A stretch of DNA of 64,000 nt from positions 372,001 to 436,000 of the forward strand of contig NZ_LBHV01000005.1 in the NCBI RefSeq assembly GCF_001005825.1. The letters run 5' to 3'. The DNA comes from Rhizobium sp. LC145. GTDB taxonomy: Bacteria > Pseudomonadota > Alphaproteobacteria > Rhizobiales > Rhizobiaceae. The notes under the pieces were generated by a model. That model had not been told where the DNA came from. It worked only from the letters and a program-made list of their open reading frames with translations, and searched no databases. The position numbers and the translations under genes were made by a program. The first letter of the stretch is position 1. The number at the start of each line of letters is the position of its first letter. Of this stretch, positions 1 to 9,609 are shown piece after piece.

Positions 1-223
1 CGGCTGGCTGGTCAACAACGGTTACGACCGCGAAAGCGCGATCGAGGCCGTCGAGAGCGGCTATGCCGATGCCGTCGCATTCGGCAAGCTCTTCCTCGCC
101 AACCCGGATCTGGTGCAGCGTATCAAGGATAATGCGCCCCTCAACGAGCCGGATCGCGCCACCTTCTATGGTGGTGGCGCCAAGGGCTATACGGATTATC
201 CGGCGCTCGAAGCCGTCGCCTGA
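1..223 (+). CDS. Old Yellow Enzyme family alkene reductase (3' end only)
   Basis: The frame is open from base 2 to a TGA at 221-223, giving the last 73 residues of a protein whose start lies outside the window. The segment ADAVAFGKLFLANPDLVQR followed by APLNEPDRATFYGGGAKGYT is the typical C-terminal end of NemA/YqjM-like flavin (FMN) enzymes. These use NADPH to reduce the C=C bond of enals, enones or nitro-compounds in the cytoplasm. The gene converges on the SDR gene and overlaps its 3' end by 28 bases. A perfect hairpin just past the stop is its likely terminator. Family call is firm; substrate is unknown. Confidence 0.85.
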   Translation, partial: GWLVNNGYDRESAIEAVESGYADAVAFGKLFLANPDLVQRIKDNAPLNEPDRATFYGGGAKGYTDYPALEAVA

Positions 224-1233
224 TCTTTTCCGGAAACCACGCCCGGCAATGCCGGGCGTGTCTCCCGGTCCAGGCAGCCAAGATCGGTGAGCGTCGCCCG
301 CAGGGCCTCTTCGATCGACGTTACGGGTTCCTCGCCAAGGAAAGCGATGAGCTTGCCATTATCCATCCGCACCGGCTGCCGCCAGAGGTAACGCATTTCC
401 TTAAGTTCGCGAAACAGCGGCACGAAGGGACCGGCGAGCCTCATCAGCCACCATGGGAAGCCGCGAACCTTTGGGCGACGACCGACGACGCGGCCGATTG
501 CATCGATCATTCCGCTTCCGTCCTGATCCCAGAAGCCGCGCATCTGGAAGAGCGCAAAGCGCGGCAGGTCCGCCTCCCGATCGATCAGCCTCAGCATGGT
601 TTCCGCCACGTCCGGCAGGTAGGCCCATTGATGGCCGGTCCCCGGCTTGCCTGGATAGCTGATCGCGGTTACCGGCTTGCCGGGCTTCAACAGCCCTTGC
701 GCGAACCAGTTGTTTCCCGCTCCGGGCCCGAAATAGTCCCCGGCCCGGACGATCAGCACCGGCACGCCCTCCTCCGACGCCGTCTTCAGCCTTCGCTCCA
801 TTTCCACGCGGATCGCGCCCTTGCGGGTGACAGGGTTCTGCGGGCTTTCTTCCGTGATCACCGGAAAGGCGTCCGGCCCGTAGTTATAGACGGTCCCCGG
901 CAGCAATATGCGCGCCCCGACTGCACGCGCCGCCGCGATCGTATTGTCGAGCATGGGCAGCACGAGCTTTTCCCAATCACGATAACCAGGCGGGTTGACG
1001 GCATGAACGATGAGGCTTGCGTCCTGGGCGGCGCGCCGAACGTCCCGCCCGTTCAAAGCATCCCCCTGAATCCAATGGAAACGCATTTCGCGGTTTGCCG
1101 CACCCGCGGCATTGCGGCTCAGGGCACGAACGATCCACCCACGGACGACGAGCCCGCGGGCAACATGGCCTCCGACGCCGCCGGTAGCGCCAAGCACGAG
1201 AGCGATAGGTCTTGCATTCGATCGAGCGGTCAT
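196..1233 (-). CDS. NAD-dependent epimerase/dehydratase (SDR) family protein
   Basis: A 345-residue protein with the Rossmann nucleotide-binding motif GATGGVGGHVARGL near residues 16-29, typical of extended or atypical short-chain dehydrogenase/epimerases acting on NAD(P)-bound sugars or small carbonyls. The downstream YNYGP segment (around residue 117) resembles the catalytic Tyr region but the usual YxxxK is not obvious, so this may be an atypical SDR. The start is supported by AAGGAG seven bases upstream of the ATG. It is divergent from a LysR regulator 86 bases away, which probably controls it. Substrate cannot be read from sequence. Confidence 0.8.
   Translation of the reverse strand: MTARSNARPIALVLGATGGVGGHVARGLVVRGWIVRALSRNAAGAANREMRFHWIQGDALNGRDVRRAAQDASLIVHAVNPPGYRDWEKLVLPMLDNTIAAARAVGARILLPGTVYNYGPDAFPVITEESPQNPVTRKGAIRVEMERRLKTASEEGVPVLIVRAGDYFGPGAGNNWFAQGLLKPGKPVTAISYPGKPGTGHQWAYLPDVAETMLRLIDREADLPRFALFQMRGFWDQDGSGMIDAIGRVVGRRPKVRGFPWWLMRLAGPFVPLFRELKEMRYLWRQPVRMDNGKLIAFLGEEPVTSIEEALRATLTDLGCLDRETRPALPGVVSGKDQATASSAG
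238..260 (+). terminator. hairpin after the alkene reductase gene
   Basis: CACGCCCGG and CCGGGCGTG pair perfectly around a five-base loop (CAATG), starting 15 bases after the stop at 223. There is no strong T run after it, so termination efficiency is uncertain. It lies inside the 3' coding end of the convergent SDR gene. Confidence 0.5.
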
Positions 1234-1276
1234 AACGATACTCCTTGCTGAATGGCTGGATTATCGCGCCGAACGG

Positions 1277-1291
1277 GAATATACGTAATTC
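1277..1291. promoter_or_regulatory. candidate LysR-type operator between SDR gene and lysR
   Basis: GAAT and ATTC form an inverted repeat around ATACGTA in the 86-base gap between the divergent SDR and LysR genes. Size and position suit a LysR recognition site, but no experimental consensus is known to me for this regulator. Confidence 0.3.
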
Positions 1292-1319
1292 GCAGTTTTC
1301 CTTTATCATCCATACAAAA

Positions 1320-2231
1320 ATGAATGATCTGAACTGGGACTTCTATCGCACCTTCCTCACCGTTCTGCGCACCGGCTCCCTTTCGGCGGCTGCCCGCGAT
1401 CTCGGCCTCACCCAGCCGACGGTTGGCCGACATATCGACACGCTCGAACAGGCGGTCGGCTACCAGCTCTTCACGCGCTCGCAACAGGGCCTGCTGCCCA
1501 CCGAACCTGCCTTGGCCCTTCAGCCCTATGCGGAAACACTCGCCGCGACGACCGCCGCCATGCAAAGGGTGGCGGCCGGAGAATACGGAAAGGTGAAGGG
1601 CACGGTGCGCATCAGCGCCAGCGACGTGATCGGCTGCGAAGTGCTCCCGCCGATCCTTGCTGCCCTGCAGGACGAACATCCGGGGCTTGCGATCGAGCTT
1701 TCATTGTCCGATGCGGTGGAGGACCTTTTGCGGCGCGAGGCCGATATCGCGGTCCGTATGACCAATCCCGCACAGGATGCGCTGATAGCGCGTCATATCG
1801 GCCAAATACCGCTCGGTTTCCATGCGCATCGCCGCTATCTGGAACGATATGGAGAGCCGCAGGAAGCGGAGGAACTGGCGCATCACCGCCTCATCGGCTT
1901 CGACCGCAAGACGGCTTTCATCCGCGCCACCGCTGCCCGCATCCGCGCCGACCTCCCGGCCTTTCCCGATCTGGAGAACATTCGCTGGGCCTTCCGCACC
2001 GACAGCAATCTTGCCCAGCTTGCCGCGATCCGCTCCGGCGCCGGCATCGGCATCTGCCAGACAGGCATTGCCAGGCGGGACCCGGAGCTCGTTCGCGTCC
2101 TGCCGGGCGTTTTCGAACTCTCCCTCGACACATGGGTCGCCATGCACGAAAACCTGAAGAACGCTCCTCGCTGGCGCGTTACCTTCGATGCCCTGGTAAA
2201 GGGGCTTCTGGATTATGTCCGTGCGGCTTGA
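1320..2231 (+). CDS. LysR family transcriptional regulator
   Basis: A 303-residue regulator. Residues 1-60 hold the winged helix-turn-helix (RTGSLSAAARDLGLTQPTV), followed by the periplasmic-binding-protein-like effector domain starting near VRISASDVIG. I use the ATG at 1320 because LysR proteins begin about ten residues before this HTH; the frame extends upstream to 1245 but the extra residues are not family-like. No good ribosome binding site is visible. The gene is divergent from an SDR gene, the classical LysR arrangement, so it most likely regulates that gene and itself in response to an unknown small molecule. Confidence 0.88.
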   Translation: MNDLNWDFYRTFLTVLRTGSLSAAARDLGLTQPTVGRHIDTLEQAVGYQLFTRSQQGLLPTEPALALQPYAETLAATTAAMQRVAAGEYGKVKGTVRISASDVIGCEVLPPILAALQDEHPGLAIELSLSDAVEDLLRREADIAVRMTNPAQDALIARHIGQIPLGFHAHRRYLERYGEPQEAEELAHHRLIGFDRKTAFIRATAARIRADLPAFPDLENIRWAFRTDSNLAQLAAIRSGAGIGICQTGIARRDPELVRVLPGVFELSLDTWVAMHENLKNAPRWRVTFDALVKGLLDYVRAA

Positions 2232-2270
2232 CGTCGCTCGACGGCATCGCGCCATCTTTCGCCGCGGTTT

Positions 2271-2927
2271 TTAGGTCAGCCGCTTGATGATCTCGCGGAT
2301 CAAGGTGTTGAGCCCGGCGGCAAGTCCCTTGATCAGGATTTCCGTCAACTTCTCGACCACCTGCTTGATCGGCAATCCTCGGCTCACGGGGACCACCTGC
2401 GGCACCGTTCCCATCGCTGCCGCCACATCACGGCGCAGCCGATCGCCGCACGCCCCGGCGCCCACGCAACCGGGATCGAACGGAAGGCGGGAAATGTCCC
2501 ATTTGCCGCGCTGTTTGATGCCGAGATTGATCTCGACCTCGGCATGGGAAAGGACCGTACGCGGACCGATAGGGATGCGGTAGCGCGTGCAGAGTTCCGC
2601 CACCGTCGCGACGAGCGCGTTCCACTGCGCGGCCGTCATCGGGTAGTTGCCGGTGTGAAACGGCTGTTCCTGTGCGCCTCCCATGCAGCATAGCGAAATG
2701 CCGATCGATCCGCTGTTGCAGTTGAGCGTGTGCGCTGCATAACCCGCCTTCACGCGCCTGGAATTAAGCGCGATCGACGAATTGCCCTTGACGAGCCGGC
2801 CATTGCCTTCAATCAGGAAATGGTAGGCGGCAAGGTCTTCCGGACCAGCATGATATGAGCCTGCCGTCCAATGGCAGATGATGCGCTTCATCGGTACGTC
2901 GGGAATCCAGGCAAGCGGTATTGCCAT
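2271..2927 (-). CDS. peptidoglycan amidase (N-acetylmuramoyl-L-alanine amidase, amidase_2 type)
   Basis: A 218-residue protein whose first ~140 residues form a T7-lysozyme/PGRP-like zinc amidase domain. The likely metal ligands are His in IICHWTAG, His in VLSHAEV and Asp in GKWDIS, with Lys just before that Asp as in T7 lysozyme. The domain cleaves the bond between MurNAc and L-Ala. The C-terminal ~60 residues are unrelated, hydrophobic-rich and unassigned. No signal peptide is apparent, so it may be exported by a holin-like route, act during lysis, or be a phage-derived endolysin remnant kept in the chromosome. Start chosen at 2927 from spacing to GAGGAC; an upstream in-frame start at 2942 is possible. 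Confidence 0.8.
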   Translation of the reverse strand: MAIPLAWIPDVPMKRIICHWTAGSYHAGPEDLAAYHFLIEGNGRLVKGNSSIALNSRRVKAGYAAHTLNCNSGSIGISLCCMGGAQEQPFHTGNYPMTAAQWNALVATVAELCTRYRIPIGPRTVLSHAEVEINLGIKQRGKWDISRLPFDPGCVGAGACGDRLRRDVAAAMGTVPQVVPVSRGLPIKQVVEKLTEILIKGLAAGLNTLIREIIKRLT

Positions 2928-3147
2928 GAGAAGTCCTCGCAATGCAGCCGGGCGCAGGGGCCGAGCGGGACCAATGTAATTTCAACCGCCGGAAACACCA
3001 ATGCCGTATTCGTCATTTGGTTGAGCAAACGTAACGCCACACCCATCACATGTCGCGTCAAAGGATAAGGTGGTCTCGTGGGCAACGACATATGCAAAGC
3101 AAATGCTTGAAGTGCAGGAGACGAGCCCGGAAGGTCCGCCACGCACT

Positions 3148-3411
3148 TCAACGGGCATCGGCGCCATCTTCCGTATCCACGACCTCGGCTTCCGGACGGT
3201 CTCCGCCGTCGCTGTATTCGGTATGCCAGATACCTTTGTCGTCCTGCCAGCTTATTTCTTCCGCATCGCCACCGACCTGCTGTTCGGCCGCGACGATGCG
3301 CGCTGCCTCCAACGCGTCGGAATGCGTGGGAAAGGTTTCCGAATAGACATCACCGAGGCGATAGGCCCAACCGCCGTCGTGCTGCACGATTTTGTAGACA
3401 ACCTTGGTCAT
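3148..3411 (-). CDS. DUF2188 domain-containing protein
   Basis: An 87-residue acidic small protein whose opening VYKIVQHDGGWAYRLGD and central FPTHSDALEAAR match the DUF2188 fold, a compact domain found as one or two copies in bacterial proteins of unknown role. A strong ribosome binding site (GGAGGGAG) precedes the ATG. The C-terminal ~25 residues are Asp/Glu-rich and probably disordered. It is divergent from the Ca2+/H+ antiporter gene, with about 220 bases between the two starts. The function is unknown; similar proteins are often general-stress related in rhizobia, but nothing in this sequence proves that. Confidence 0.75.
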   Translation of the reverse strand: MTKVVYKIVQHDGGWAYRLGDVYSETFPTHSDALEAARIVAAEQQVGGDAEEISWQDDKGIWHTEYSDGGDRPEAEVVDTEDGADAR

Positions 3412-3631
3412 AGGTTCTTCTCCCTCCTTTCTTTCTCATGGCCGATACGATCCTGCCGGTTTGCTCAGTCGCGGCGTCGAGGTGAAAAAAGCAGAAAGGG
3501 CGCCGCAAGGTTCCAGGGCCACTTGCGAAATTATGTCATCAAATGCCGGTTGTCGCAAATCCGGCCTCCTGCGCCACTCCTTGATGCGGGCTTTCCTCGC
3601 CATAGATTGCAGGAAGTCACAAGGAGCAACC

Positions 3632-4735
3632 GTGAAAGCGTCCCGTCTGCTCAGCCAGGAAAAATTTCTCTTGTTCGCCATCGGCGCGGTGATCGCCGGC
3701 TATCTGGCGGAACATGCTATCCTCGAGGCCGGCCAGACGGTCTCGCTGCTTGCTGCCGCCGCCTTCATCGTCACGATCATTCTCGCCTCCACCCGCGTCG
3801 CCCACCACGCGGAGGTGCTGGCTCACAAGGTCGGCGATCCTTACGGCACCATGATCCTGACGCTTTCGGCGGTGGCGGTGGAGGTGCTGATCCTGGCAAT
3901 TATGATGGGTAATGCCGCCTCACCCACCCTGGTCCGCGATACGATCTACTCGGCCGTGATGCTGGATATCAACGGCATACTCGGCCTTGCGGCCCTGCTC
4001 GGCGGCTTGCGCCACGGCGAACAGGCCTACAATGACGATTCCAGCCGCACCTACAGCGTCATGATCCTGACCGCGATGGGCATTTCCATGGTGGTTCCGG
4101 AATTCATTCCCGAAGCCAGATGGCACCTCTATTCCGCCTTCACCATCGGAGCGATGATCGCGCTTTACGCGCTTTTCCTGCGCATGCAGGTGGGAACGCA
4201 CAGCTATTTCTTCAGCTACAGCTATCCACGGGCGAAGACCGCATCGAACCCGGCGACCCCGCAGGAAGAAGCCGAGGAGGAGCCCGCCGCCCTCTCGATC
4301 GCCATCATCCTTCTCGGCGTGCTCGTCATCGGCTTCCTGGCGGAGTTCATGTCCGCCTTCCTCGGTACCGGCCTCGAAGGAACGGGCGCGCCTCCGGCAC
4401 TGATGGCTGTGGTCGTCGCCACGATCTCGGCCGCGCCGGAAATCTTGACCGCCCTTCGCGCGGCCCTGCGCAACCGCATGCAATCGGTCGTCAACATCGC
4501 CATGGGTGCCTCCCTTTCCACCGTCATCCTCACCGTGCCGGTCATGGAAAGCATCGCGCTCTATACCGGCCAGCCGTTCAACATGGCGATGACGCCGGTG
4601 CAAACGGTGATGGTCGGCATCACGCTGATCGTGGCGGCCATCAACCTGAATGACGGCCAGACCAATGCAATCGAGGGAATGACGCATTTCGTGCTCTTCG
4701 CGACCTTCCTCATGCTCACCATGCTCGGGCTTTGA
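3632..4735 (+). CDS. chaA: calcium:proton antiporter (ChaA/CAX family)
   Basis: A 367-residue inner-membrane protein with about eleven hydrophobic segments. Two internal repeats carry the cation-exchanger signature: AEVLAHKVGDPYGTMILTLS in the first half and TISAAPEILTALRAALRNR in the second, each with an acidic residue expected to bind Ca2+ or Na+. It exchanges cytoplasmic Ca2+ (or Na+/K+) for protons. I chose the GTG at 3632 because AAGGAG lies six bases upstream and the first membrane helix follows naturally; an ATG at 3584 in the same frame lacks this support. An acidic cytoplasmic loop (residues ~215-230, EEAEEEP) separates the repeats. Monocistronic as far as can be seen. Confidence 0.88.
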   Translation: MKASRLLSQEKFLLFAIGAVIAGYLAEHAILEAGQTVSLLAAAAFIVTIILASTRVAHHAEVLAHKVGDPYGTMILTLSAVAVEVLILAIMMGNAASPTLVRDTIYSAVMLDINGILGLAALLGGLRHGEQAYNDDSSRTYSVMILTAMGISMVVPEFIPEARWHLYSAFTIGAMIALYALFLRMQVGTHSYFFSYSYPRAKTASNPATPQEEAEEEPAALSIAIILLGVLVIGFLAEFMSAFLGTGLEGTGAPPALMAVVVATISAAPEILTALRAALRNRMQSVVNIAMGASLSTVILTVPVMESIALYTGQPFNMAMTPVQTVMVGITLIVAAINLNDGQTNAIEGMTHFVLFATFLMLTMLGL

Positions 4736-4966
4736 AAAGCGTTTTAATTCAATTGATTGCACAAAAATCCCGACTCAAGATGGCAGCGACTTGAATCGCT
4801 TTCCGAACCAGGAATGGTCGGCGTGCAGGGATCGGCAGGCTTCCTCCACCACCGGATGTACGGACTGCTACTTCTGATATGGACTCAAATAAACCCTGAA
4901 TTATATCTTGAGAATCAGGGCAACCGCCCAATCTTCTGCCGAAGATCACAACCAGGAGAGCGCAGC

Positions 4967-5443
4967 ATGGGTATTTTTGACAAAATCAAGAGTGCGATAT
5001 TCGGTCAGGCGAAGCCTGCTACACCGGCGCCTGCCGATGCACCGAAAACGGTAACGCCCACGAGTCCGGTCTCGGCCTCCATGTCCGGCGCATCGGCTTC
5101 TGCTGGCGTCGCGGCCCCGGCTGGTTCGCCGGCACCTGTAACTACGGCAGCCGCTCCGGCCGCTACCGCGCCCTCCCCGTCCGGTGCCGTCGACATCGGG
5201 CCGATCCTCGATGCAGCCGTTAAGAAAAGCGGCCAGAAGCTCAATTGGAAGAATTCGATCGTCGACCTCATGAAGGCGCTCAATCTGGATTCCAGCCTCG
5301 CGGCACGCAAGGAACTCGCCGACGAGCTCGGCTATACCGGCGACAAGGGCGATTCCGCCGCCATGAACGTCTGGCTGCACAAGGCCTTGATGAAGAAGCT
5401 CGCGGAGAACGGCGGCGTGGTGCCGGCTGAGCTTACCGACTAA
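4967..5443 (+). CDS. DUF3597 domain-containing protein
   Basis: A 158-residue protein with three parts. Residues 1-12 (MGIFDKIKSAIF) form an amphipathic N-terminus. Residues ~13-80 are a low-complexity Ala/Pro/Thr/Ser linker. Residues ~82-158 form the conserved DUF3597 domain, with SIVDLMKALNLDSSLAARKE and the ending NVWLHKALMKKLAENGG. This domain is small, helical and resembles LysM-adjacent modules; its function is unknown. AGGAG sits nine bases before the ATG and decides the start; an upstream reading of the same frame is not protein-like. A clear terminator follows at 5463, so it is probably transcribed alone. Confidence 0.85.
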   Translation: MGIFDKIKSAIFGQAKPATPAPADAPKTVTPTSPVSASMSGASASAGVAAPAGSPAPVTTAAAPAATAPSPSGAVDIGPILDAAVKKSGQKLNWKNSIVDLMKALNLDSSLAARKELADELGYTGDKGDSAAMNVWLHKALMKKLAENGGVVPAELTD

Positions 5444-5462
5444 GCATCACGAAAATCCTTCG

Positions 5463-5487
5463 AAGCCCGCCATATTGGCGGGCTTTT
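5463..5487 (+). terminator. intrinsic terminator after DUF3597 gene
   Basis: AGCCCGCCA and TGGCGGGCT pair perfectly with a TAT loop, followed by TTT. It starts 20 bases past the stop codon. Confidence 0.85.
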
Positions 5488-5582
5488 CATTTGCGCGCTC
5501 AATAAATCTTGATGGCACGTGTACGGCATTTTCGCGGTTCTTCCCTTAAACAGGAATGAACCACACCCAAGGGAGGTCCAGG

Positions 5583-6848
5583 ATGAACCAGTTCTCTTCT
5601 CTGCTCGCCGGCACCGTTTTTTCGGCCGTCCTGATTGCCGCGCCCGCCTGCGCACAGACCGGCAACCAGCCCGCGACCGGCGCGGAAGACGTGCCGGCCG
5701 GCCAACCGGCCGAAACCAGGCCTCCCAATGCGCCGGACCAGCGGCCGGCCTTTTCCGGGCAGACCCGCGCGCCGCAGCCGGCGCAAATGCCCCGGATCGC
5801 CACCGAAGTCGTCGCAGACGACCTGCCGCACCTCTGGGCCATGGAATTCCTGCCCGATGGCCGCATGCTGGTGACCGCGAAAGAAGGCGCCATGCACATC
5901 ATCTCGGAGGAAGGCGAAGCCGGCGCTGAGATCGAAGGCGTGCCCGAAGTCCTCTCCGACGGCCAGGGCGGGCTTCTCGACGTCGCTCTGGCTCCCGACT
6001 ACCAAAGCTCTGGCCGCATCTTCTTCTCCTTCTCGGAAGACCGAGAGGATGGCAACGGCACGTCCGTCGCCTCCGCACGACTGGTGCCCGATGACCAGGG
6101 CGGCGGCCGGCTCGAGGATGTCAGCGTCATCTTCCGCCAGATGCCGAGCTATGACGGCAACAAGCATTTCGGCTCCCGCCTCGTCTTCGGGCCGAACGAC
6201 GAGCTCTACGTGACGGTCGGCGAGCGCTCGGATCGTGAACCGCGCGTCCAGGCTCAGGATCTTTCAAGCGGCCTCGGCAAGGTCTTCCGCATCGACATGA
6301 ACGGCAAGGCATTGCCGGACAATCCCTTCGCGGGCCGTGAAGGCGCCCAGCCGGAAATCTGGAGCCTCGGCCATCGCAATCATCAATCCGCCACGCTGGA
6401 CGGCCAGGGACGCCTCTGGACGGTCGAGCATGGTCCCCGCGGCGGTGACGAACTGAACAGGCCGGAAGCCGGCAAGAACTACGGCTGGCCGGAGGTCACC
6501 TACGGCGTCGAATATAGCGGCAGCCCGGTCGGAGACGGCGTCACGGAGAATGCCGAGACGGAGCAGCCCGTCTATTATTGGGACCCGGTGATCGCCCCAT
6601 CCGGCATGGCCTATTACGGTGCCGACGCCATCCCTGAATGGAAGGGCGCCTTCCTCGTCGGTGGCCTCGTCTCGCAGGGCATTGTCGTCGTGCATATGGA
6701 TGGCGACAAGGTTTCACACGAAGAACGCGTACCGCTCGAAGCCCGCATTCGCGATGTGAAGGTCGACCCCGACGGCGCCGTCTATGCAGTTACGGAACAA
6801 CGTGGTGGCGGCGGATCGACCATCGTTCGCCTGACGAAGGCGAGCTGA
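5583..6848 (+). CDS. secreted PQQ-dependent sugar dehydrogenase (aldose dehydrogenase type)
   Basis: A 421-residue protein with a Sec signal peptide (hydrophobic core through residue ~20, cleavage near APACAQ), a Pro/Ala-rich linker to ~75, and a six-bladed beta-propeller of the soluble glucose/aldose dehydrogenase family. Landmarks are HLWAMEFLPDGRMLVT, the LDVALAPDY strand, GHRNHQSATLDGQGRLW and EHGPRGGDELN, the last two containing His and Arg residues that line the PQQ site in E. coli YliI. It would oxidise aldoses in the periplasm and pass electrons to the quinone pool. GGGAGG seven bases ahead of ATG 5583 fixes the start. Gene is bounded by terminators on both sides. Confidence 0.87.
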   Translation: MNQFSSLLAGTVFSAVLIAAPACAQTGNQPATGAEDVPAGQPAETRPPNAPDQRPAFSGQTRAPQPAQMPRIATEVVADDLPHLWAMEFLPDGRMLVTAKEGAMHIISEEGEAGAEIEGVPEVLSDGQGGLLDVALAPDYQSSGRIFFSFSEDREDGNGTSVASARLVPDDQGGGRLEDVSVIFRQMPSYDGNKHFGSRLVFGPNDELYVTVGERSDREPRVQAQDLSSGLGKVFRIDMNGKALPDNPFAGREGAQPEIWSLGHRNHQSATLDGQGRLWTVEHGPRGGDELNRPEAGKNYGWPEVTYGVEYSGSPVGDGVTENAETEQPVYYWDPVIAPSGMAYYGADAIPEWKGAFLVGGLVSQGIVVVHMDGDKVSHEERVPLEARIRDVKVDPDGAVYAVTEQRGGGGSTIVRLTKAS

Positions 6849-6874
6849 TACTCCGAATCCGACGCCAGACAGCA

Positions 6875-6903
6875 AAAAGCCCGCGGTACTCCCGCGGGCT
6901 TTT
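6875..6903. terminator. bidirectional terminator between sugar dehydrogenase and aminotransferase genes
   Basis: AAAAGCCCGCGG pairs perfectly with CCGCGGGCTTTT around a five-base loop. The A and T runs make it functional for both convergent genes. Confidence 0.9.
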
Positions 6904-6923
6904 CGTTCGCAATCAGATATTGA

Positions 6924-8228
<1,305 letters not shown>

Positions 8229-8327
8229 TCATCGATGAAAGAAGCTGATTAAAACCATCCGGGTTCAGTTTACAGCCGCGTAACCCTTCCCTGATACAAC
8301 CAGTGCAGGCAACAGCGGGTCGCGGTC

Positions 8328-9284
8328 ATGAACGCCAAGAGCATTTTCGCCAATCTGGTGCGTGGCGAGGACGGGTCCGTTTCGACTGCCTACGGTCCTT
8401 TCGTACTGCACTCGGCCCTGCAGCCGATCTTCAGGCGGCGTCCGGATGAAACGCTGGAAATCGAGGCGTTCGAAGGCCTCGTCCGCACCTTCCGAAGCGG
8501 CGAGCCCATTTCTCCGGCCGAGTTCTTCAGCCTTGTCGAGCCTGCCGATATCGAAACGATCGACAGCATCCTGCGCACCATCCATATTCTCAACACCGGG
8601 CGGCTCGACCGCTCCAGCGCCCGGATTTTCATCAAATTTCATCCAGGCCTCTTCAGGACGCCGAACGCGATGCGCCAGGAGGTCGAGCGCATCAAGCTCG
8701 CGGGACATGAGGCCGGCCTCTCGCCCGACAGGATCGTCTGCGAAATCTCCGAAAAATTCGGCGAGGATGCGCCGCTCATCGCCGCCTTCGCGGAGCACAT
8801 GCGCGCGATCGGCTTCCGCATAGCGATCGACGATTACGGCGCGGGCGATTCCGATCTGGAGCGGCTGAAGCGGATCGGCCCGGACTACGTCAAGTTCGAA
8901 CCCGCCTGGGCTCGTGATTTCCTCGAAAACTCGGCGGGCATGGCATTGCTGCGCGTCATCGTCCGCCAGATGCAGGAGGATCGCATCGAGCCTGTCTTCG
9001 AGGGGCTCGAACTGTCCTGGCAGGTGGAACGCTGCGCGGAACTCGGCGTGCCGCTGATGCAGGGATATGCGCTCGCGCGGCCGCAGCTTGCTCCCACCAC
9101 CTTCAACTCCCTCTTCCCGGAAGAACCCTCGGCCGCGGAGCGGATAGCGGCCACCCGAAACGCCCTCGGTTCCGCACCGACCCCGACGCATGCTCCGATC
9201 GCTTCCGCGCTCGCCAAGCCGGCCCGCACCTTCGGCAGGGACGTATCGCGATCGATTGAGAAACGCCTGCGATCGTTGCCCTGA
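8328..9284 (+). CDS. EAL domain protein, probably catalytically inactive
   Basis: A 318-residue cytoplasmic protein consisting mainly of one EAL (c-di-GMP phosphodiesterase) domain, residues ~15-255. The signature is altered: EGL replaces EAL, the Asn of the VN-S metal motif is absent (FIKFHPGLF), and the KID segment reads VKFEPAW. Retained parts include VCEISE, DDYGAGDSDL and EGLE. Several metal-binding positions are therefore lost, so it more likely binds than hydrolyses c-di-GMP, or has become a protein-interaction module. The last ~60 residues are Ala/Pro-rich and disordered. No GGDEF partner is adjacent. Confidence 0.8.
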   Translation: MNAKSIFANLVRGEDGSVSTAYGPFVLHSALQPIFRRRPDETLEIEAFEGLVRTFRSGEPISPAEFFSLVEPADIETIDSILRTIHILNTGRLDRSSARIFIKFHPGLFRTPNAMRQEVERIKLAGHEAGLSPDRIVCEISEKFGEDAPLIAAFAEHMRAIGFRIAIDDYGAGDSDLERLKRIGPDYVKFEPAWARDFLENSAGMALLRVIVRQMQEDRIEPVFEGLELSWQVERCAELGVPLMQGYALARPQLAPTTFNSLFPEEPSAAERIAATRNALGSAPTPTHAPIASALAKPARTFGRDVSRSIEKRLRSLP

Positions 9285-9381
9285 TAATGCCGCGCAAATA
9301 CCTCGGATCGCCATGAACCGGTCCTCATCGCGACCCTTTCGGAGCCTTCACTCTGACGATCAAATGGACAAGGATCGGCAG

Positions 9382-9507
9382 ATGTTCCTGGACGACGATA
9401 AGCTGGACCGCAGGCGCAAGAGGCTGAGGTTTTCTCTGCCCCTCATGACATCCATCGGGCTGGCCGCCTGCGTGGCGATGATGGTGGGGCTGGTCGCCCG
9501 TATCTGA
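9382..9507 (+). CDS. small tail-anchored membrane protein, hypothetical
   Basis: A 41-residue candidate. The N-terminal half is charged (DDDKLDRRRKRLRF) and the second half is one membrane span (SLPLMTSIGLAACVAMMVGL), a positive-inside arrangement. AAGGA seven bases before ATG 9382 favours this start over ATGs at 9313 and 9364. It follows the EAL gene by about 100 bases on the same strand. No family is recognised, and coding status rests only on the ribosome binding site and topology. Confidence 0.4.
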   Translation: MFLDDDKLDRRRKRLRFSLPLMTSIGLAACVAMMVGLVARI

Positions 9508-9609
9508 GTGGCGCGGGAAGCAGCAGGTCATCTTGTCGGGTTTTGGTGAAACTGCTAAGCGGTCCTCGTCGCAAGGCCAGCTGGCCGCCCTCTCCGCTCA
9601 GGCTTGAAC

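Noticed and set aside
2888..3151. 87-residue minus-strand frame between amidase and DUF2188 genes
   Set aside because: Overlaps the amidase start, no family-like sequence; probably intergenic DNA.
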